Of a DNA stretch of 64,000 nt, positions 22,200 to 31,293 are shown piece by piece (positions within the stretch are counted from its first letter, which is position 1; every line of letters starts with the position of its first letter). The position numbers and the translations under genes were made by a program. This DNA comes from a virus. The stretch spans positions 26,369 through 90,368 of IMG/VR virus record IMGVR_UViG_3300036937_000041; one strand, 5' to 3'. The notes below the pieces were generated by a model. That model did not search any database and was not told the DNA's origin. It was given only the letters and a program-made list of their open reading frames with translations.

Positions 22200-22873
22200 C
22201 CACCCTGTTCGATCATCACACACTCCGCCTCGTGGGTCAGCCAGTATATCTGGCGCTCGGTCCCCACATACCACGATATACGCACACCCGACTGCGGTGC
22301 GGCCCACACGATGTCGCCAGGCCGCGCCTCGGTGGGCACCCGATTCTCGTAGTCGATGTCGGTCTTGGTCTTGCGCGGCTCCCCGGGACCGACGGCCACC
22401 ACCTCCCAGCGACGATAGTCGTCGACGGCCAGCCGCTCGTCGAGCAAGATGACCCCCGTGTCCGTTTTGTGCTCGCCGACCTTGATCTCACGAAGTAGCA
22501 GCCGGTCATACCGGGGGCGGACCCGCGAGATATTACCCTGCCCATCCAGATCTACGTAGGCGATTACCCCTCGATCTCGAGTAAACACGTATGTTCGATC
22601 ATCAGCGCCCTCAAACGTCTCCTTGCCATACCGAGTGTAGTAGGCGAGCTCCCCGATGTCCAGCGGTGGACGCCTGTACCGTCCTTTACCGTCGGTCAGC
22701 CCCGGACCCGCCGAGATGATTCGCCCGATCTTGGACTCCATAATATTCGTATTGGTCGTCTGCGGAACATAGATGTTTCCGATCTTCTGCGCCCCGTCAA
22801 ACGCCTCCTCTTTCTCCAGGCAAACCCAATCCCCGTACATGCGGGCCAGCTTAGCCTTCTCGATGCTAAACAT
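22196..22873 (-). CDS. Tandem GroES/Cpn10-like co-chaperonin
   Basis: A 225-aa protein with two Cpn10 folds in one chain. The first spans residues 8-115 (YGDWVCLEKEEAF, GNIYVPQT, GRIISAGPG). The second spans residues 118-222 (RYDRLLLREIKVG, TGVILLDE, VVAVGPGE, then AECVMIEQ). GroES normally has one such domain (~97 aa). Phage co-chaperonins such as T4 gp31 cap host GroEL to fold capsid protein; this may do so as a double-domain ring or act on another host chaperonin. No GroEL gene is in view. Confidence 0.8.
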   Translation of the reverse strand: MFSIEKAKLARMYGDWVCLEKEEAFDGAQKIGNIYVPQTTNTNIMESKIGRIISAGPGLTDGKGRYRRPPLDIGELAYYTRYGKETFEGADDRTYVFTRDRGVIAYVDLDGQGNISRVRPRYDRLLLREIKVGEHKTDTGVILLDERLAVDDYRRWEVVAVGPGEPRKTKTDIDYENRVPTEARPGDIVWAAPQSGVRISWYVGTERQIYWLTHEAECVMIEQGG

Positions 22874-22874
22874 A

Positions 22875-23102
22875 TTAGACGACCTTCCGTGCCGAGCCGA
22901 CGAAGAACTTTTTTCGCTGCTCGGCGGTCATCGAGCCCATCCGCCCCTCAAAGTTCTTGATCGTCTCCCGCACTTCATGCAGGTTGAGACCGCGCATGAG
23001 CAACATCTTCACCGTGGGGGCCACCCACAACGGTGGGTTCTCGGGCAGCTGCAACAGCTCTCGCCCCTCACAGGATATCCCGGTCAAATCACAGCGTTGC
23101 AT
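22875..23102 (-). CDS. Hypothetical protein
   Basis: A 75-aa protein, starting MQRCDLTGISCEGRELLQL and helical thereafter. CAGGAGAGTACG precedes the ATG. It sits one base upstream of the co-chaperonin region. Not recognised. Confidence 0.55.
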   Translation of the reverse strand: MQRCDLTGISCEGRELLQLPENPPLWVAPTVKMLLMRGLNLHEVRETIKNFEGRMGSMTAEQRKKFFVGSARKVV

Positions 23103-23592
23103 CGTACTCTCCTGTGATCAACGAGTACTGCCTGAAATACCGATATAGTGGATGATCCTCATCCGTGGACTTGAGGTTCAGGATGCTGCGCAACAGCGAT
23201 CGGCGGACAAACGTGCACCCGGTCGTGCGCAACCACGCCCAGACCACACTCTTCTGCCCCTGGTAGACCAGGACGGCCCCCGGACGCTGCTCCTCGAACG
23301 TCAGGTTAAGCGGTTTGATCATCGGGTGCACCGCCGCATACTCCCGGAAGTCGGCGACCATCCGGTCAAACGGGTTGCCCATCCGAAAACGCTGATCCGC
23401 CGGTGTGTCGGAGGCCAGTTGATCGGCCAGGCTCACACCGTCATCGGCAGGCGGAGGATCGGGCGGCCGCGGAGGATCAACCTTCGGCGGCGACGGCTGT
23501 ACATTTTTTTGATCGGCGTTCTGCTTCGGCGGTCGGCCTCGCTTTTTTGACTGCTGCGCCTGCATTATCTTGTCCAATCCTGTGGGCGTCAT
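23089..23592 (-). CDS. Hypothetical protein with AT-hook-like and proline-rich N-terminus
   Basis: A 167-aa protein. Residues 14-22 contain KKRGRPPKQ, an AT-hook-like element, followed by a Pro-rich linker and a globular C-terminal 95 residues. ATG at 23592 follows GGAGGCCG; an ATG at 23568 is also possible. Its first ~115 nt overlap the end of the RuvC-like gene in another frame. Possibly a DNA-binding protein. Confidence 0.55.
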   Translation of the reverse strand: MTPTGLDKIMQAQQSKKRGRPPKQNADQKNVQPSPPKVDPPRPPDPPPADDGVSLADQLASDTPADQRFRMGNPFDRMVADFREYAAVHPMIKPLNLTFEEQRPGAVLVYQGQKSVVWAWLRTTGCTFVRRSLLRSILNLKSTDEDHPLYRYFRQYSLITGEYDATL

Positions 23593-24193
23593 CATCGGCC
23601 TCCATAGCTGTATGTTCGACCAATCTGGCCAGCGCATACGCGTCGGCCAAATCATTTATATTAGTATCATATCCCCATCGTTTGTAAACCTCTTTGATCA
23701 CCACCTCTTTTTTGATATTCCCCTTACCGATATACTTTTTGATCTGCGATGGGACGTACTCAAGATAGGATGTGAGGCGCAGGGTGTCCATGGCGCGCGC
23801 GCGCGCAAACATTGTCAGCACAAACACGGTGAACGCCCGATCTACCTTGGCCCCCGCACCCACATGCGATCCCATTGGAATCTCAATCCCAAGATAAATA
23901 TTTGGAGTGCCGTCGGCCCCCGTGGCGAACAACATGCTTCGATATAGCTCTTCGACTGCGTGCCCGACCGCATGCGCGTAGCCCATGACCTCCCATATAT
24001 TCATACTCAAATCATATCCAACTTTTGAGCTAGAATGAACATCCCCAGGGATGTAGATGAAGTTAGACGTGTACACCCCGTCTTCCTTGGACTTCGATCT
24101 GACTATGTTCACCGACGCATATAAATCTTGTTCTTTGAGAACGATAATCCCCGTGCTACTCAAACTGGGGTCAACGCCTATGTAAAAGTTCAT
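23477..24193 (-). CDS. RuvC-like Holliday junction resolvase
   Basis: A 238-aa RNase H-fold nuclease. Catalytic acidic residues are visible in GVDPSLSSTG (D8), in YLGIEIPMG (E about 104) and in NDLADAYALARL near residue 185. The segment PSQIKKYIGKGNIKKEVV is typical of phage RuvC relatives. It would resolve branched DNA from recombination-dependent replication before packaging. The last ~40 residues are low complexity and overlap the next gene. ATG preceded by AAGGAGTGTC. Confidence 0.85.
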   Translation of the reverse strand: MNFYIGVDPSLSSTGIIVLKEQDLYASVNIVRSKSKEDGVYTSNFIYIPGDVHSSSKVGYDLSMNIWEVMGYAHAVGHAVEELYRSMLFATGADGTPNIYLGIEIPMGSHVGAGAKVDRAFTVFVLTMFARARAMDTLRLTSYLEYVPSQIKKYIGKGNIKKEVVIKEVYKRWGYDTNINDLADAYALARLVEHTAMEADDDAHRIGQDNAGAAVKKARPTAEAERRSKKCTAVAAEG

Positions 24194-24216
24194 GACACTC
24201 CTTGTCTTATATGTTC

Positions 24217-24245
24217 ATTATACGCCAGAAGGTCAGATCGTCCAA
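24217..24245 (-). promoter_or_regulatory. Promoter TTGGAC-17-GCG-TATAAT for the resolvase gene
   Basis: -35 TTGGAC at 24240-24245, 17-nt spacer ending GCG, -10 TATAAT at 24217-24222, then a leader with AAGGAGTGTC. Confidence 0.7.
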
Positions 24246-24262
24246 GATAAAAGTTTAACATT

Positions 24263-26470
24263 CTACTCGCCGATGGCCACCGATGACCTACCATTTTCCT
24301 TGGAGACGATAAGTCGGTAATCGGTGTCGATCACTATGTCGTCTATTTTTGTATGGGTGATCAAAAACTTCTGCCCCTCTATCTTGTTCAGCAGGGCGAA
24401 AAAGTAGGTCATACCCGTCGAGTCTATGTTGTCCAGCAGTTCGTCGACCAGCAAGTAGCCCAGGGTGGTGCCCGCCGCCCGTTGGAGCGCCAGTCTCCGG
24501 AGCCCAAATCCGACGGCGACCATGATCCTCGACTTCTCACCCCCCGAGTAGGAGCTGTAGTTCGCCCAGTGCTGGCCGTCAAACACCTCGATGGCAAACC
24601 CGATCTTGGTCCCATCCCCCGAGCGCTTATCCACCTCGGTGACAAACCGAATGCGCTCCGCGATCTCCAGCTCTGATAGATATTCGTTTACCTGGCTCTC
24701 GAACAGGGGGACAAACGAGTCTATGATCTTCCGCTTGATCTCTGGGTATATCTTAGACCAGTAGACAAGCTGGGCCGCCCGCTCTCGCTTGGCCGCCACC
24801 GCGGACTCACTCGCGCCCAGCTGCTGCCCCAGCTCGGACAGCCGTGCCAACGAGGTCTCGGTCGCACCCTTCTGCTCGGTCATGTGCAGGATCATCCGCT
24901 GTAGACCATTAATTTCATCATCGGTGTCCGCCACAGCGGTGTTCAGCGCCGACATAAGATCGGTATGGTGCTCGCCCAGCAGCATATTAATCTTGCGGAC
25001 AAGTTGAACAGTGTCAAGATCATGCTTTTCGGTGGCCGAATGCATGTCTGCCTTCGCCTGGTCATATGCGGCCTGCATCTGATTAACCTTGACGATCAGC
25101 TGATCGTACCCGGATAGGTCAAGAGCGTCAACCTGCGCCTTCAAGTCGATCATCTTCTTCATCGCAAACTGCTGTGCCGATAACTTTGATCTGCTTTGCA
25201 GTAGATCGGCAACTTTTATCTCATGCGCATTCTCAAGCTGTTCGAGCTTCGCCTGCGCGGACGCCCGGGCGGCCTGCGCGTCGGCCAACCGTTGTTCGGC
25301 GATCTGCATGTCAAACTTTGCCACCTTGTTGTGGCTGACCATCAGGCTCTGCGAACAATAGGGGCATGCCTGCGCGTGGTCTACCTGTGATCGCAGATCG
25401 GCCTCCAGGTCGATCGCGGTCTGCAGCTCGGACCGGGTGGCCATCATCTCCGCATGCGCCGCGGCTTTGTCACGTTCCAGGCCGACAATCTGATCCTTAA
25501 CCTCATCTACCTTGACGCGCAGCCCCTCGTACTCCGGGGCCGTCCGCTCCCACTGGGCGCGCAGCTCCAGCCCCCGCTGATTATCGACGGTCGCCCGCTC
25601 ATACTGGGCGGCGAGCCGCCGCGCCTCATCCACAACTTTTTGATATCTATCTTTTGCTGAGGAGTAGGTGCTCGCTATCTCTCTGCTTTGCCGAACATAC
25701 TCGTCCAGCTGTGTGCGCGCGCTCTTCTTGGCCTCCAAGTTGGTGCGCGCCAACCCCAGGCTCTCCAGTATGTCCTTCAGCTTGGCATCCAGCGCCGCAG
25801 GATCACCATATGCGGCTATCTGCTCGTGCATCGACGCTATCGTGGCCTCCGCGTACGCCAGTGCCTCTCTATCGGCCTTTAGATCGTCTTTGACCAGCTG
25901 AGCGGCAACGTCAAGGCTGCCCAGGCCCATAAATCGTTCGAGCACCTGCTGACGCTCAGCCGGTGTCGCCTCGGCGGACAGAAATCCTCGGCCGCTCATC
26001 GCCGAAAAGTATATCTGCGATAGATAGTCGTCAAATCCCTTGCGCTCATCGTATCCCAAGTATCTACATATAGCTTTTTGGGTCAGGGTGGCCGTACGCA
26101 ACGTCAGGTCAGTCTGGGCGGCGCCGCGCACGACCGTCGCCTTCAACACCGATTTCTTTCCGCGCTCCCGGGTGATCACCAGTTCATCGTCGCCGCGCAT
26201 CAACGTCAAGGATGCTGTCGCATGGTCGGCGCCCCGGCGCAGTATATCTCCGGTAAAGTCATCTCCGCGGGGAACCTTGCCCCAGATAGCCCAGCTTATC
26301 ACGTCGAACAGACTCGACTTGCCCGCCCCATTCGAATCGGCGCCCGAATCATCCAGGTTTTGCCCGAGCACCAGCGCCGTTTTATCGGCGGGGAGCTCTA
26401 TGTTCAACGATTCATATGAAAATAGATTAGACGCGCTGATCCGTAGAATCTGCCAGCCACTAACTGTCAT
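24263..26470 (-). CDS. Rad50/SbcC-like recombination ATPase (gp46-like)
   Basis: A 735-aa SMC-type protein. Walker A is SNGAGKSS at 46-53. Two long coiled coils flank a zinc hook CPYC around residue 365. Near the C-terminus come the ABC signature SGGEKSR and Walker B LLVDELLDNID. With the Mre11-like protein it should form the nuclease complex that resects DNA ends for recombination-dependent replication, like T4 gp46/gp47. The DUF1643 gene lies between the two subunits; the start overlaps its stop. Confidence 0.92.
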   Translation of the reverse strand: MTVSGWQILRISASNLFSYESLNIELPADKTALVLGQNLDDSGADSNGAGKSSLFDVISWAIWGKVPRGDDFTGDILRRGADHATASLTLMRGDDELVITRERGKKSVLKATVVRGAAQTDLTLRTATLTQKAICRYLGYDERKGFDDYLSQIYFSAMSGRGFLSAEATPAERQQVLERFMGLGSLDVAAQLVKDDLKADREALAYAEATIASMHEQIAAYGDPAALDAKLKDILESLGLARTNLEAKKSARTQLDEYVRQSREIASTYSSAKDRYQKVVDEARRLAAQYERATVDNQRGLELRAQWERTAPEYEGLRVKVDEVKDQIVGLERDKAAAHAEMMATRSELQTAIDLEADLRSQVDHAQACPYCSQSLMVSHNKVAKFDMQIAEQRLADAQAARASAQAKLEQLENAHEIKVADLLQSRSKLSAQQFAMKKMIDLKAQVDALDLSGYDQLIVKVNQMQAAYDQAKADMHSATEKHDLDTVQLVRKINMLLGEHHTDLMSALNTAVADTDDEINGLQRMILHMTEQKGATETSLARLSELGQQLGASESAVAAKRERAAQLVYWSKIYPEIKRKIIDSFVPLFESQVNEYLSELEIAERIRFVTEVDKRSGDGTKIGFAIEVFDGQHWANYSSYSGGEKSRIMVAVGFGLRRLALQRAAGTTLGYLLVDELLDNIDSTGMTYFFALLNKIEGQKFLITHTKIDDIVIDTDYRLIVSKENGRSSVAIGE

Positions 26471-27035
26471 AGGTAAATCTTTCCATTTTAGCCGTCAACG
26501 ATACATAAAGTGGATGCTTTGGATGCCCATCTTTTGACCGGCCAACAGAGTAGACGGCGACCCCCTGCGCGGCCAACCATGCCGACCAATATCTTCCTTG
26601 ACCTCGGTGAGCGCCGTGCACACCCCAGGCGGCCACCACACTCCTGTCCACCAGATCGGTGGAGTTGGGGAACATAAACCTCATATCGGCAACGTAGGTC
26701 GGGATGCACTCTAAATATGCAAGGTTATGCTCGCCAACAGGATCATCTTCTCCGTAGAGCTGGCGGGGATCCGTAGACCGCAGGGCAAACAGATTATAGA
26801 CCTCAAACCCCCCGTAGCCCATGGCCTTCGCATATGAGCCACATTTTTTAACCGTAGGGTCAAGATACTGCTCGTCGGCCGTCGACGGGTTGAGCATAAT
26901 CCAGATCATCGACGGATGCTGCAGCGACCACATGCGCCAAAAACGATATCGATATCGTGTATCACCGCTGAACACCGCCCCGGCGTACGCGTTTCCGCGA
27001 ACAAGATCGTCGTCAAACTTAGTGCCCGGATGCAT
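26460..27035 (-). CDS. DUF1643 domain protein
   Basis: A 191-aa protein. RYRFWRMW, MIWIMLNPSTADEQYLDPTV and YGGFEVYNLFALRSTDP are the hallmarks of DUF1643, common in phages and of unknown activity. ATG at 27035 follows GGAGGGCCAAG and lies within the end of the Mre11-like gene. Its placement between the two recombination nuclease subunits suggests, without proving, a role in DNA processing. Confidence 0.85.
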   Translation of the reverse strand: MHPGTKFDDDLVRGNAYAGAVFSGDTRYRYRFWRMWSLQHPSMIWIMLNPSTADEQYLDPTVKKCGSYAKAMGYGGFEVYNLFALRSTDPRQLYGEDDPVGEHNLAYLECIPTYVADMRFMFPNSTDLVDRSVVAAWGVHGAHRGQGRYWSAWLAAQGVAVYSVGRSKDGHPKHPLYVSLTAKMERFTYDS

Positions 27036-28122
27036 CTTGGCCCTCCAGTGCACGATGATAGTATTCGGCGCCCGGCGCAGGATCCTGGCCGTCGGCGCGC
27101 GCCTGATCGACGAGCATCTGCACTATGTTCAGCTTGTCCGTTCCCTCATATTTTGGGAGTTCGGCGGTCGCCCGACGGCCCACCGGTTTGAAATTCCAGA
27201 TCACCTTTGACGCGCCGAGCTTGGTCAACAACTTAGCATATCGACCGGGGTTGCACGTGGCAAACCAATCATGAGATCCCTCATACACAAGTTTAATCAC
27301 ATCCCCCTCGCCGATCTCCACATCAAGAGGCCGATCAATTTCGTCTTTCCGTCCCTCAACAAATTTGATCTCGGTCAGTCCTATATCATCCAGGGGATAG
27401 AATTTGTGAGTGGTGTCCAGAATAGCATGGCTATGCTGATCGTACTCGATGGTAACCAAACAGCATCGAGGTTCAATATGCATATCCCCAAAGTTTGCGC
27501 GCGCCATCGCACCCACGTAGACCACTTTGTCGACGAGCACCTGTCCCCTGTGGATGTGACCCAGATACGTGGGCCACAGACGAGAAGTAAAGTACGCTTG
27601 ATCTACCCCGGACAACTCTTGCTCTCCCGATGGGTAGACCGCACCCCGAACACCAAAGTGCCCGAGCACCATATGCTGCGGATGATCGGCCAACGCGGCG
27701 ACAATCTGATCATAATTGATCTCCGGAACGTAGATCAAATCGGACAGCACAGGATGATCCTCGACGCCGGTCACCAGGTGATAGCCGGAGGCCAGCAACG
27801 ATGCATCAAGACCATCGGCTTCTCGGCCATCCGTTTCATGGTTTCCGCACACGCGGACCACCCGTATGTGCGCGTCGAGCGCGCGGGAGATAACCCGAGC
27901 ATAGGCGTTGCGCAACCGCGACGCCGGGTTTATCGAGTCAAATAGATCTCCGAGGTCAACCAGCTCGTCAACGGACTCACGGACCGCCAGCTCGATAACC
28001 GATTCGAGCAAGAATAGTTTTCGGTCGATCCGGGTGGTCAACCGGCCGCCCGGCAACGGGGTGCCCAGCGGATCGTTAATCCGCAGATGCAGATCAGAGT
28101 GGAGTAGTATTTTGTACGTCAT
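27019..28122 (-). CDS. Mre11/SbcD-like metallophosphoesterase (gp47-like), leaderless
   Basis: A 367-aa nuclease. Metal-binding motifs appear in order: HSDLHLR (8-14), DLGDLFD near 56, CGNHET near 92, VLGHFG near 150 and GHIHRG near 188. It pairs with the Rad50-like ATPase encoded downstream. The promoter hexamer TAGAAT ends 5 nt before the ATG with no ribosome binding site, so translation is probably leaderless. Confidence 0.9.
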   Translation of the reverse strand: MTYKILLHSDLHLRINDPLGTPLPGGRLTTRIDRKLFLLESVIELAVRESVDELVDLGDLFDSINPASRLRNAYARVISRALDAHIRVVRVCGNHETDGREADGLDASLLASGYHLVTGVEDHPVLSDLIYVPEINYDQIVAALADHPQHMVLGHFGVRGAVYPSGEQELSGVDQAYFTSRLWPTYLGHIHRGQVLVDKVVYVGAMARANFGDMHIEPRCCLVTIEYDQHSHAILDTTHKFYPLDDIGLTEIKFVEGRKDEIDRPLDVEIGEGDVIKLVYEGSHDWFATCNPGRYAKLLTKLGASKVIWNFKPVGRRATAELPKYEGTDKLNIVQMLVDQARADGQDPAPGAEYYHRALEGQDASGH

Positions 28123-28125
28123 AGT

Positions 28126-28338
28126 CTATTCTACGCTAAGCAGCTGCAGCAGCGATTTAAGCTGCGCCACAATAGCCTTCGCCTTAGGTTTGGTTACCTG
28201 CTTACCGGTCATCAACTCCGAGCAGGTAAACGCATGATCAACAATGTGCAACATATGGTATATTGCCCGCTCATCCGCTTCCGGAAAGTCACTCTTGATC
28301 GTCTGAATCAGTATCTGTTTTTCTTGTTCGTTGAGCAT
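28126..28338 (-). CDS. Hypothetical helical protein
   Basis: A 70-aa protein (MLNEQEKQILIQTIKSDFPE...), overlapping the end of the recombinase gene by 50 nt. Its last codons form the promoter of the Mre11-like gene. Not recognised. Confidence 0.55.
   Translation of the reverse strand: MLNEQEKQILIQTIKSDFPEADERAIYHMLHIVDHAFTCSELMTGKQVTKPKAKAIVAQLKSLLQLLSVE
28128..28136 (-). promoter_or_regulatory. GCG-TAGAAT -10 element, leaderless start
   Basis: GCGTAGAATAGACT then ATG at 28122. Variant hexamer of the recurrent motif. Confidence 0.5.
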
Positions 28339-29479
28339 TTGAGAACCTTAAAATATAGTCGTACAAAGGTTTGCACTCTGGCTGCTTACAGAAGGATACA
28401 AACGTGTCGGCGCCATGCCACTTCATGTCAATGTCCATGATCGGAAATTCATCGACCATGACAGGATTTGGATAATACCACGACCCCGACTTGGTGATCA
28501 CCTTCTTTCTGATCGCCAGGTCTACGATAGCCTTGCTATCGGTGGTGAACACCCCCGTCCGATTATCCAGATAGAGCTCGATAAACCGACCGCCGGGGCT
28601 CAGCTTGGTCTTCTGACACGTTATCTTGACCCGCGTGTATATTGGGTTACCACTCTCATCCAGATCCTCATAGGACATGCCCCTGCGGGTCAACCACAGG
28701 CGTTGTGAGTAGATAAACTGAATGTCGCGGCTTCCACTCACATCATTCCCATAGCCGTCAAACGCGTGTTTCAGGTGGTTGATGGTGATCAACGTCACCC
28801 CCGAGTCCGTGCCCTTGACCACCTTACGCCCTTTGTTCTTGGGCGTCAGCGGAGCCCACCCGTTCTTCCACAGCTTGGCGAACATGGCGACCAGTTGGGC
28901 GCCCGCCATCTTGGTGTTCATCTTGGCCCCGACCAGCCGCGCGTCAGATGTTGATTCACCCTCTATGCCAAACAGCGAGTCGATGACAATCAGATTATAT
29001 CCAAGCTCTGCCAAGCGGAATATCTCTTCTAAAAACTGGGGGCCGCTCAAGAACGTGCGCGTGCGCACGCCCTTGACCATACGGTCCTCATACCCTTTGA
29101 ACACATGGTATGTACCGGGGGGCATGCCGATCCGCGCCGCATAATCTTCGGTGAACGTCCCCTCGTTCTCGGCGATCACACACGTTAACCCGGCGGCTAT
29201 CGCCTCTCTGACTATATTGAGCGCCAGCGTGGTCTTCCCCGCACTGGTCTCCCCCGCCAGCTCTATCGCGCGCCCGAGCGCAATACCTCCGATGGACAGC
29301 ACATCGTAGTCGAGCTGGGCTATTCCAGTGGGCAACACCTCGGGCGGGGTAAACTCGGAGGATACGGCGATGGTCCCCCGCCCTTTGGCCTGCTTGTGCG
29401 CGACCGCCAGCTGATCAAGTTTGCTGACCACCCGGTTGGTCTGCTTGCCCTTGCCCATCAGATCGTCGAGCTGGCCCAT
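28289..29479 (-). CDS. RecA/UvsX-like recombinase
   Basis: A 396-aa strand-exchange protein. Walker A GETSAGKT at 76-83, the catalytic Glu in AENEGTF, Walker B LIVIDSLFG near 166, and the DNA-binding loop region around TLITINHLKHAF. The C-terminal tail is acidic (DTDSDDQE). It should act with the adjacent ssDNA-binding protein and the Mre11/Rad50 pair. The start lies just after the ssDNA-binding protein gene. Confidence 0.9.
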   Translation of the reverse strand: MGQLDDLMGKGKQTNRVVSKLDQLAVAHKQAKGRGTIAVSSEFTPPEVLPTGIAQLDYDVLSIGGIALGRAIELAGETSAGKTTLALNIVREAIAAGLTCVIAENEGTFTEDYAARIGMPPGTYHVFKGYEDRMVKGVRTRTFLSGPQFLEEIFRLAELGYNLIVIDSLFGIEGESTSDARLVGAKMNTKMAGAQLVAMFAKLWKNGWAPLTPKNKGRKVVKGTDSGVTLITINHLKHAFDGYGNDVSGSRDIQFIYSQRLWLTRRGMSYEDLDESGNPIYTRVKITCQKTKLSPGGRFIELYLDNRTGVFTTDSKAIVDLAIRKKVITKSGSWYYPNPVMVDEFPIMDIDMKWHGADTFVSFCKQPECKPLYDYILRFSNAQRTRKTDTDSDDQE

Positions 29480-29482
29480 CGG

Positions 29483-30709
29483 CTACTCATCCCCCTCGCT
29501 GGCAAAATCCTCGACGAAGGCCGGACGACTGCCCGCCGGAGCAGGTTTTGCCGAGGCCGGAGCGGGCTTGGCCGCCGGAGTGGGCTTGGCCGCGGCCGCC
29601 TGCTTTTTGCCGCCCATCAAACCGGCCAACTTGGACCCGGGCGCGGGCTGTGTGGGCGCAGTAGTAGGGGCACTCGTAGCCGCTGCGGCCGCCGGGGGCG
29701 CCACAGTGGCCGCCTGTGCGGGCGGGGGCGCCACATTTGGGGCAGGCTGTGACGGCGGTGTGGCCTCGGCCGCGATCCGACCACTCTGAATCTGAACCAG
29801 GCCACCGGCAATCGAACCGTGAGATATCTGCTGTCGATTTAGCGCGTCCGCAAACTCTTGGGGATCGGGGAAGATCATTACATGATCGTTGTTCAGCGCA
29901 TCCAGGCAAAGCGGCGCCCTTATCGCTAACTGCTCGGCAATGTCCTCCGGGGACTGCGGCTGGTAGAGCGGAAACATCTCCGCCTCTTCGGAGAACATCT
30001 GGAGCACACCGTACTCAACGTCGGTGAATATCCCGAGCTCTACCGAGTTTTTCTCCAGCTCATCAAGATTATGTGGCTCCAGAATCGCCTTGTCGAACTG
30101 TCCGGCAAACGGGTTATTTTTTGCCCCGTGAACCGTGTACGTGGTTTTGAACTTTTCCCGCTGGTTGCCCTCTTTCTTGATCTTTCGAATAACGATATCG
30201 TGCACCCAGTGGGGGCCGAACGCCAGCTTTTGCGGATCATCTTCATCCGGCTGGTTGCGCAGCAACCTGATCGCGTTGGTAATCGTCCACCCCGCTTCTA
30301 AAAACTTGATCTGCGGTTCGCTGTCCCGCCGGTCAAATACGGGGATCACCCAGAGCTTCTGGGGGTCAAAAAACGATTTGATCTCCTCGGTCACGCCCAC
30401 CGGTCGATTTTGCTTGCGGATCTCCAGGTCAATCTGGCGCAGCATGTCGACGACCGTCGGCTGCTTCTGCCAACCCAGAGGTTTGTACGTGAGGGGCAGC
30501 CGGATCGACCGCCAACTCTGTCGCAGCTGGCCGGGGTTCTTATCGTCGGGGACCAGACATGGGTACACTACTTTGTGCACCGGAAGTATGGGCTCCAGCG
30601 CTCGGAACTTATATGAAATATCGTACTCCAGACTTTTCATCTGGATCACGTTCCCCGGCTCATATCCACCGGCCTTTACCGCGTCGTCTACTGTGCTATC
30701 GTGTCTCAT
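29483..30709 (-). CDS. Probable ssDNA-binding protein (gp32-like)
   Basis: A 408-aa protein. The N-terminal ~300 residues include ILPVHKVVYPCLVPDD and RSIRLPLTYKP and look OB-fold-like. Then comes an Ala/Pro-rich linker of ~80 residues and a short acidic tip (FVEDFASEGDE), as in SSB and T4 gp32. Position directly before the RecA-like gene supports the call. I cannot trace a zinc motif. AAAGGAGTTAGGTG precedes the ATG. Confidence 0.65.
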   Translation of the reverse strand: MRHDSTVDDAVKAGGYEPGNVIQMKSLEYDISYKFRALEPILPVHKVVYPCLVPDDKNPGQLRQSWRSIRLPLTYKPLGWQKQPTVVDMLRQIDLEIRKQNRPVGVTEEIKSFFDPQKLWVIPVFDRRDSEPQIKFLEAGWTITNAIRLLRNQPDEDDPQKLAFGPHWVHDIVIRKIKKEGNQREKFKTTYTVHGAKNNPFAGQFDKAILEPHNLDELEKNSVELGIFTDVEYGVLQMFSEEAEMFPLYQPQSPEDIAEQLAIRAPLCLDALNNDHVMIFPDPQEFADALNRQQISHGSIAGGLVQIQSGRIAAEATPPSQPAPNVAPPPAQAATVAPPAAAAATSAPTTAPTQPAPGSKLAGLMGGKKQAAAAKPTPAAKPAPASAKPAPAGSRPAFVEDFASEGDE

Positions 30710-30721
30710 CACCTAACTCCT

Positions 30722-31285
30722 TTATTGTTTATAGCGCAAGTTCATTAGAATTTTAGCCCTCGAATCAATATCGTCAGCAATAGCCTTCACCAAGTTCATC
30801 CCCCGCTTGATCTTCTCCATATAGTCGTGCCACGCTCGATTTTCTTGTTCATAGTCGATTAGAAATTGGTTCTGTACATCATCTTTTGTCACCGTAATGG
30901 CCGTCTTGCTCAGCGCACCCGCTTTGAACAATGCTATTTTATCATCGATTAACTTCCGTTGACACTTCATATACCGGGGGGCGGTCCACGCCCGATATTC
31001 TCGCTCCGCCTTCGCCAAGTACAGATCTAGGTCGGCCTCCATCTCCCGAAAGGTAAACCGATGCTGAGAGCAGACGGTCAGCTGCTCTTCGCGTTCATCG
31101 TCGGTCAACCTGGTGACCAGCGTCTCGGACGCTATGGAAACAAAGTTCATCACCTCCAAAAATTGACCTCCGAACACCCGGCGCTCTATGATCTCCGTCA
31201 GCTCCTCCGCCCAGCTGGAAAACCTATCCAGCATGTCCTCGCGCGCGACATCGGTCGCCATATATCGAAAATCAGTATGTTGCAT
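30722..31285 (-). CDS. Hypothetical helical protein, leaderless
   Basis: A 187-aa mostly helical protein (MQHTDFRYMATDVAREDMLD...). It heads the operon of ssDNA-binding protein and recombinase, so a mediator role is conceivable. The ATG lies 8 nt after TATAAT without a good ribosome binding site. Not recognised by family. Confidence 0.6.
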   Translation of the reverse strand: MQHTDFRYMATDVAREDMLDRFSSWAEELTEIIERRVFGGQFLEVMNFVSIASETLVTRLTDDEREEQLTVCSQHRFTFREMEADLDLYLAKAEREYRAWTAPRYMKCQRKLIDDKIALFKAGALSKTAITVTKDDVQNQFLIDYEQENRAWHDYMEKIKRGMNLVKAIADDIDSRAKILMNLRYKQ

Positions 31286-31293
31286 ACACTCTC

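Noticed and set aside
29396-29789. Plus-strand Arg/Gly- or Ala/Gly-rich open frames opposite the ssDNA-binding protein linker
   Set aside because: They are shadows of the Ala/Pro-rich minus-strand linker, lack ribosome binding sites and oppose the direction of all supported genes.
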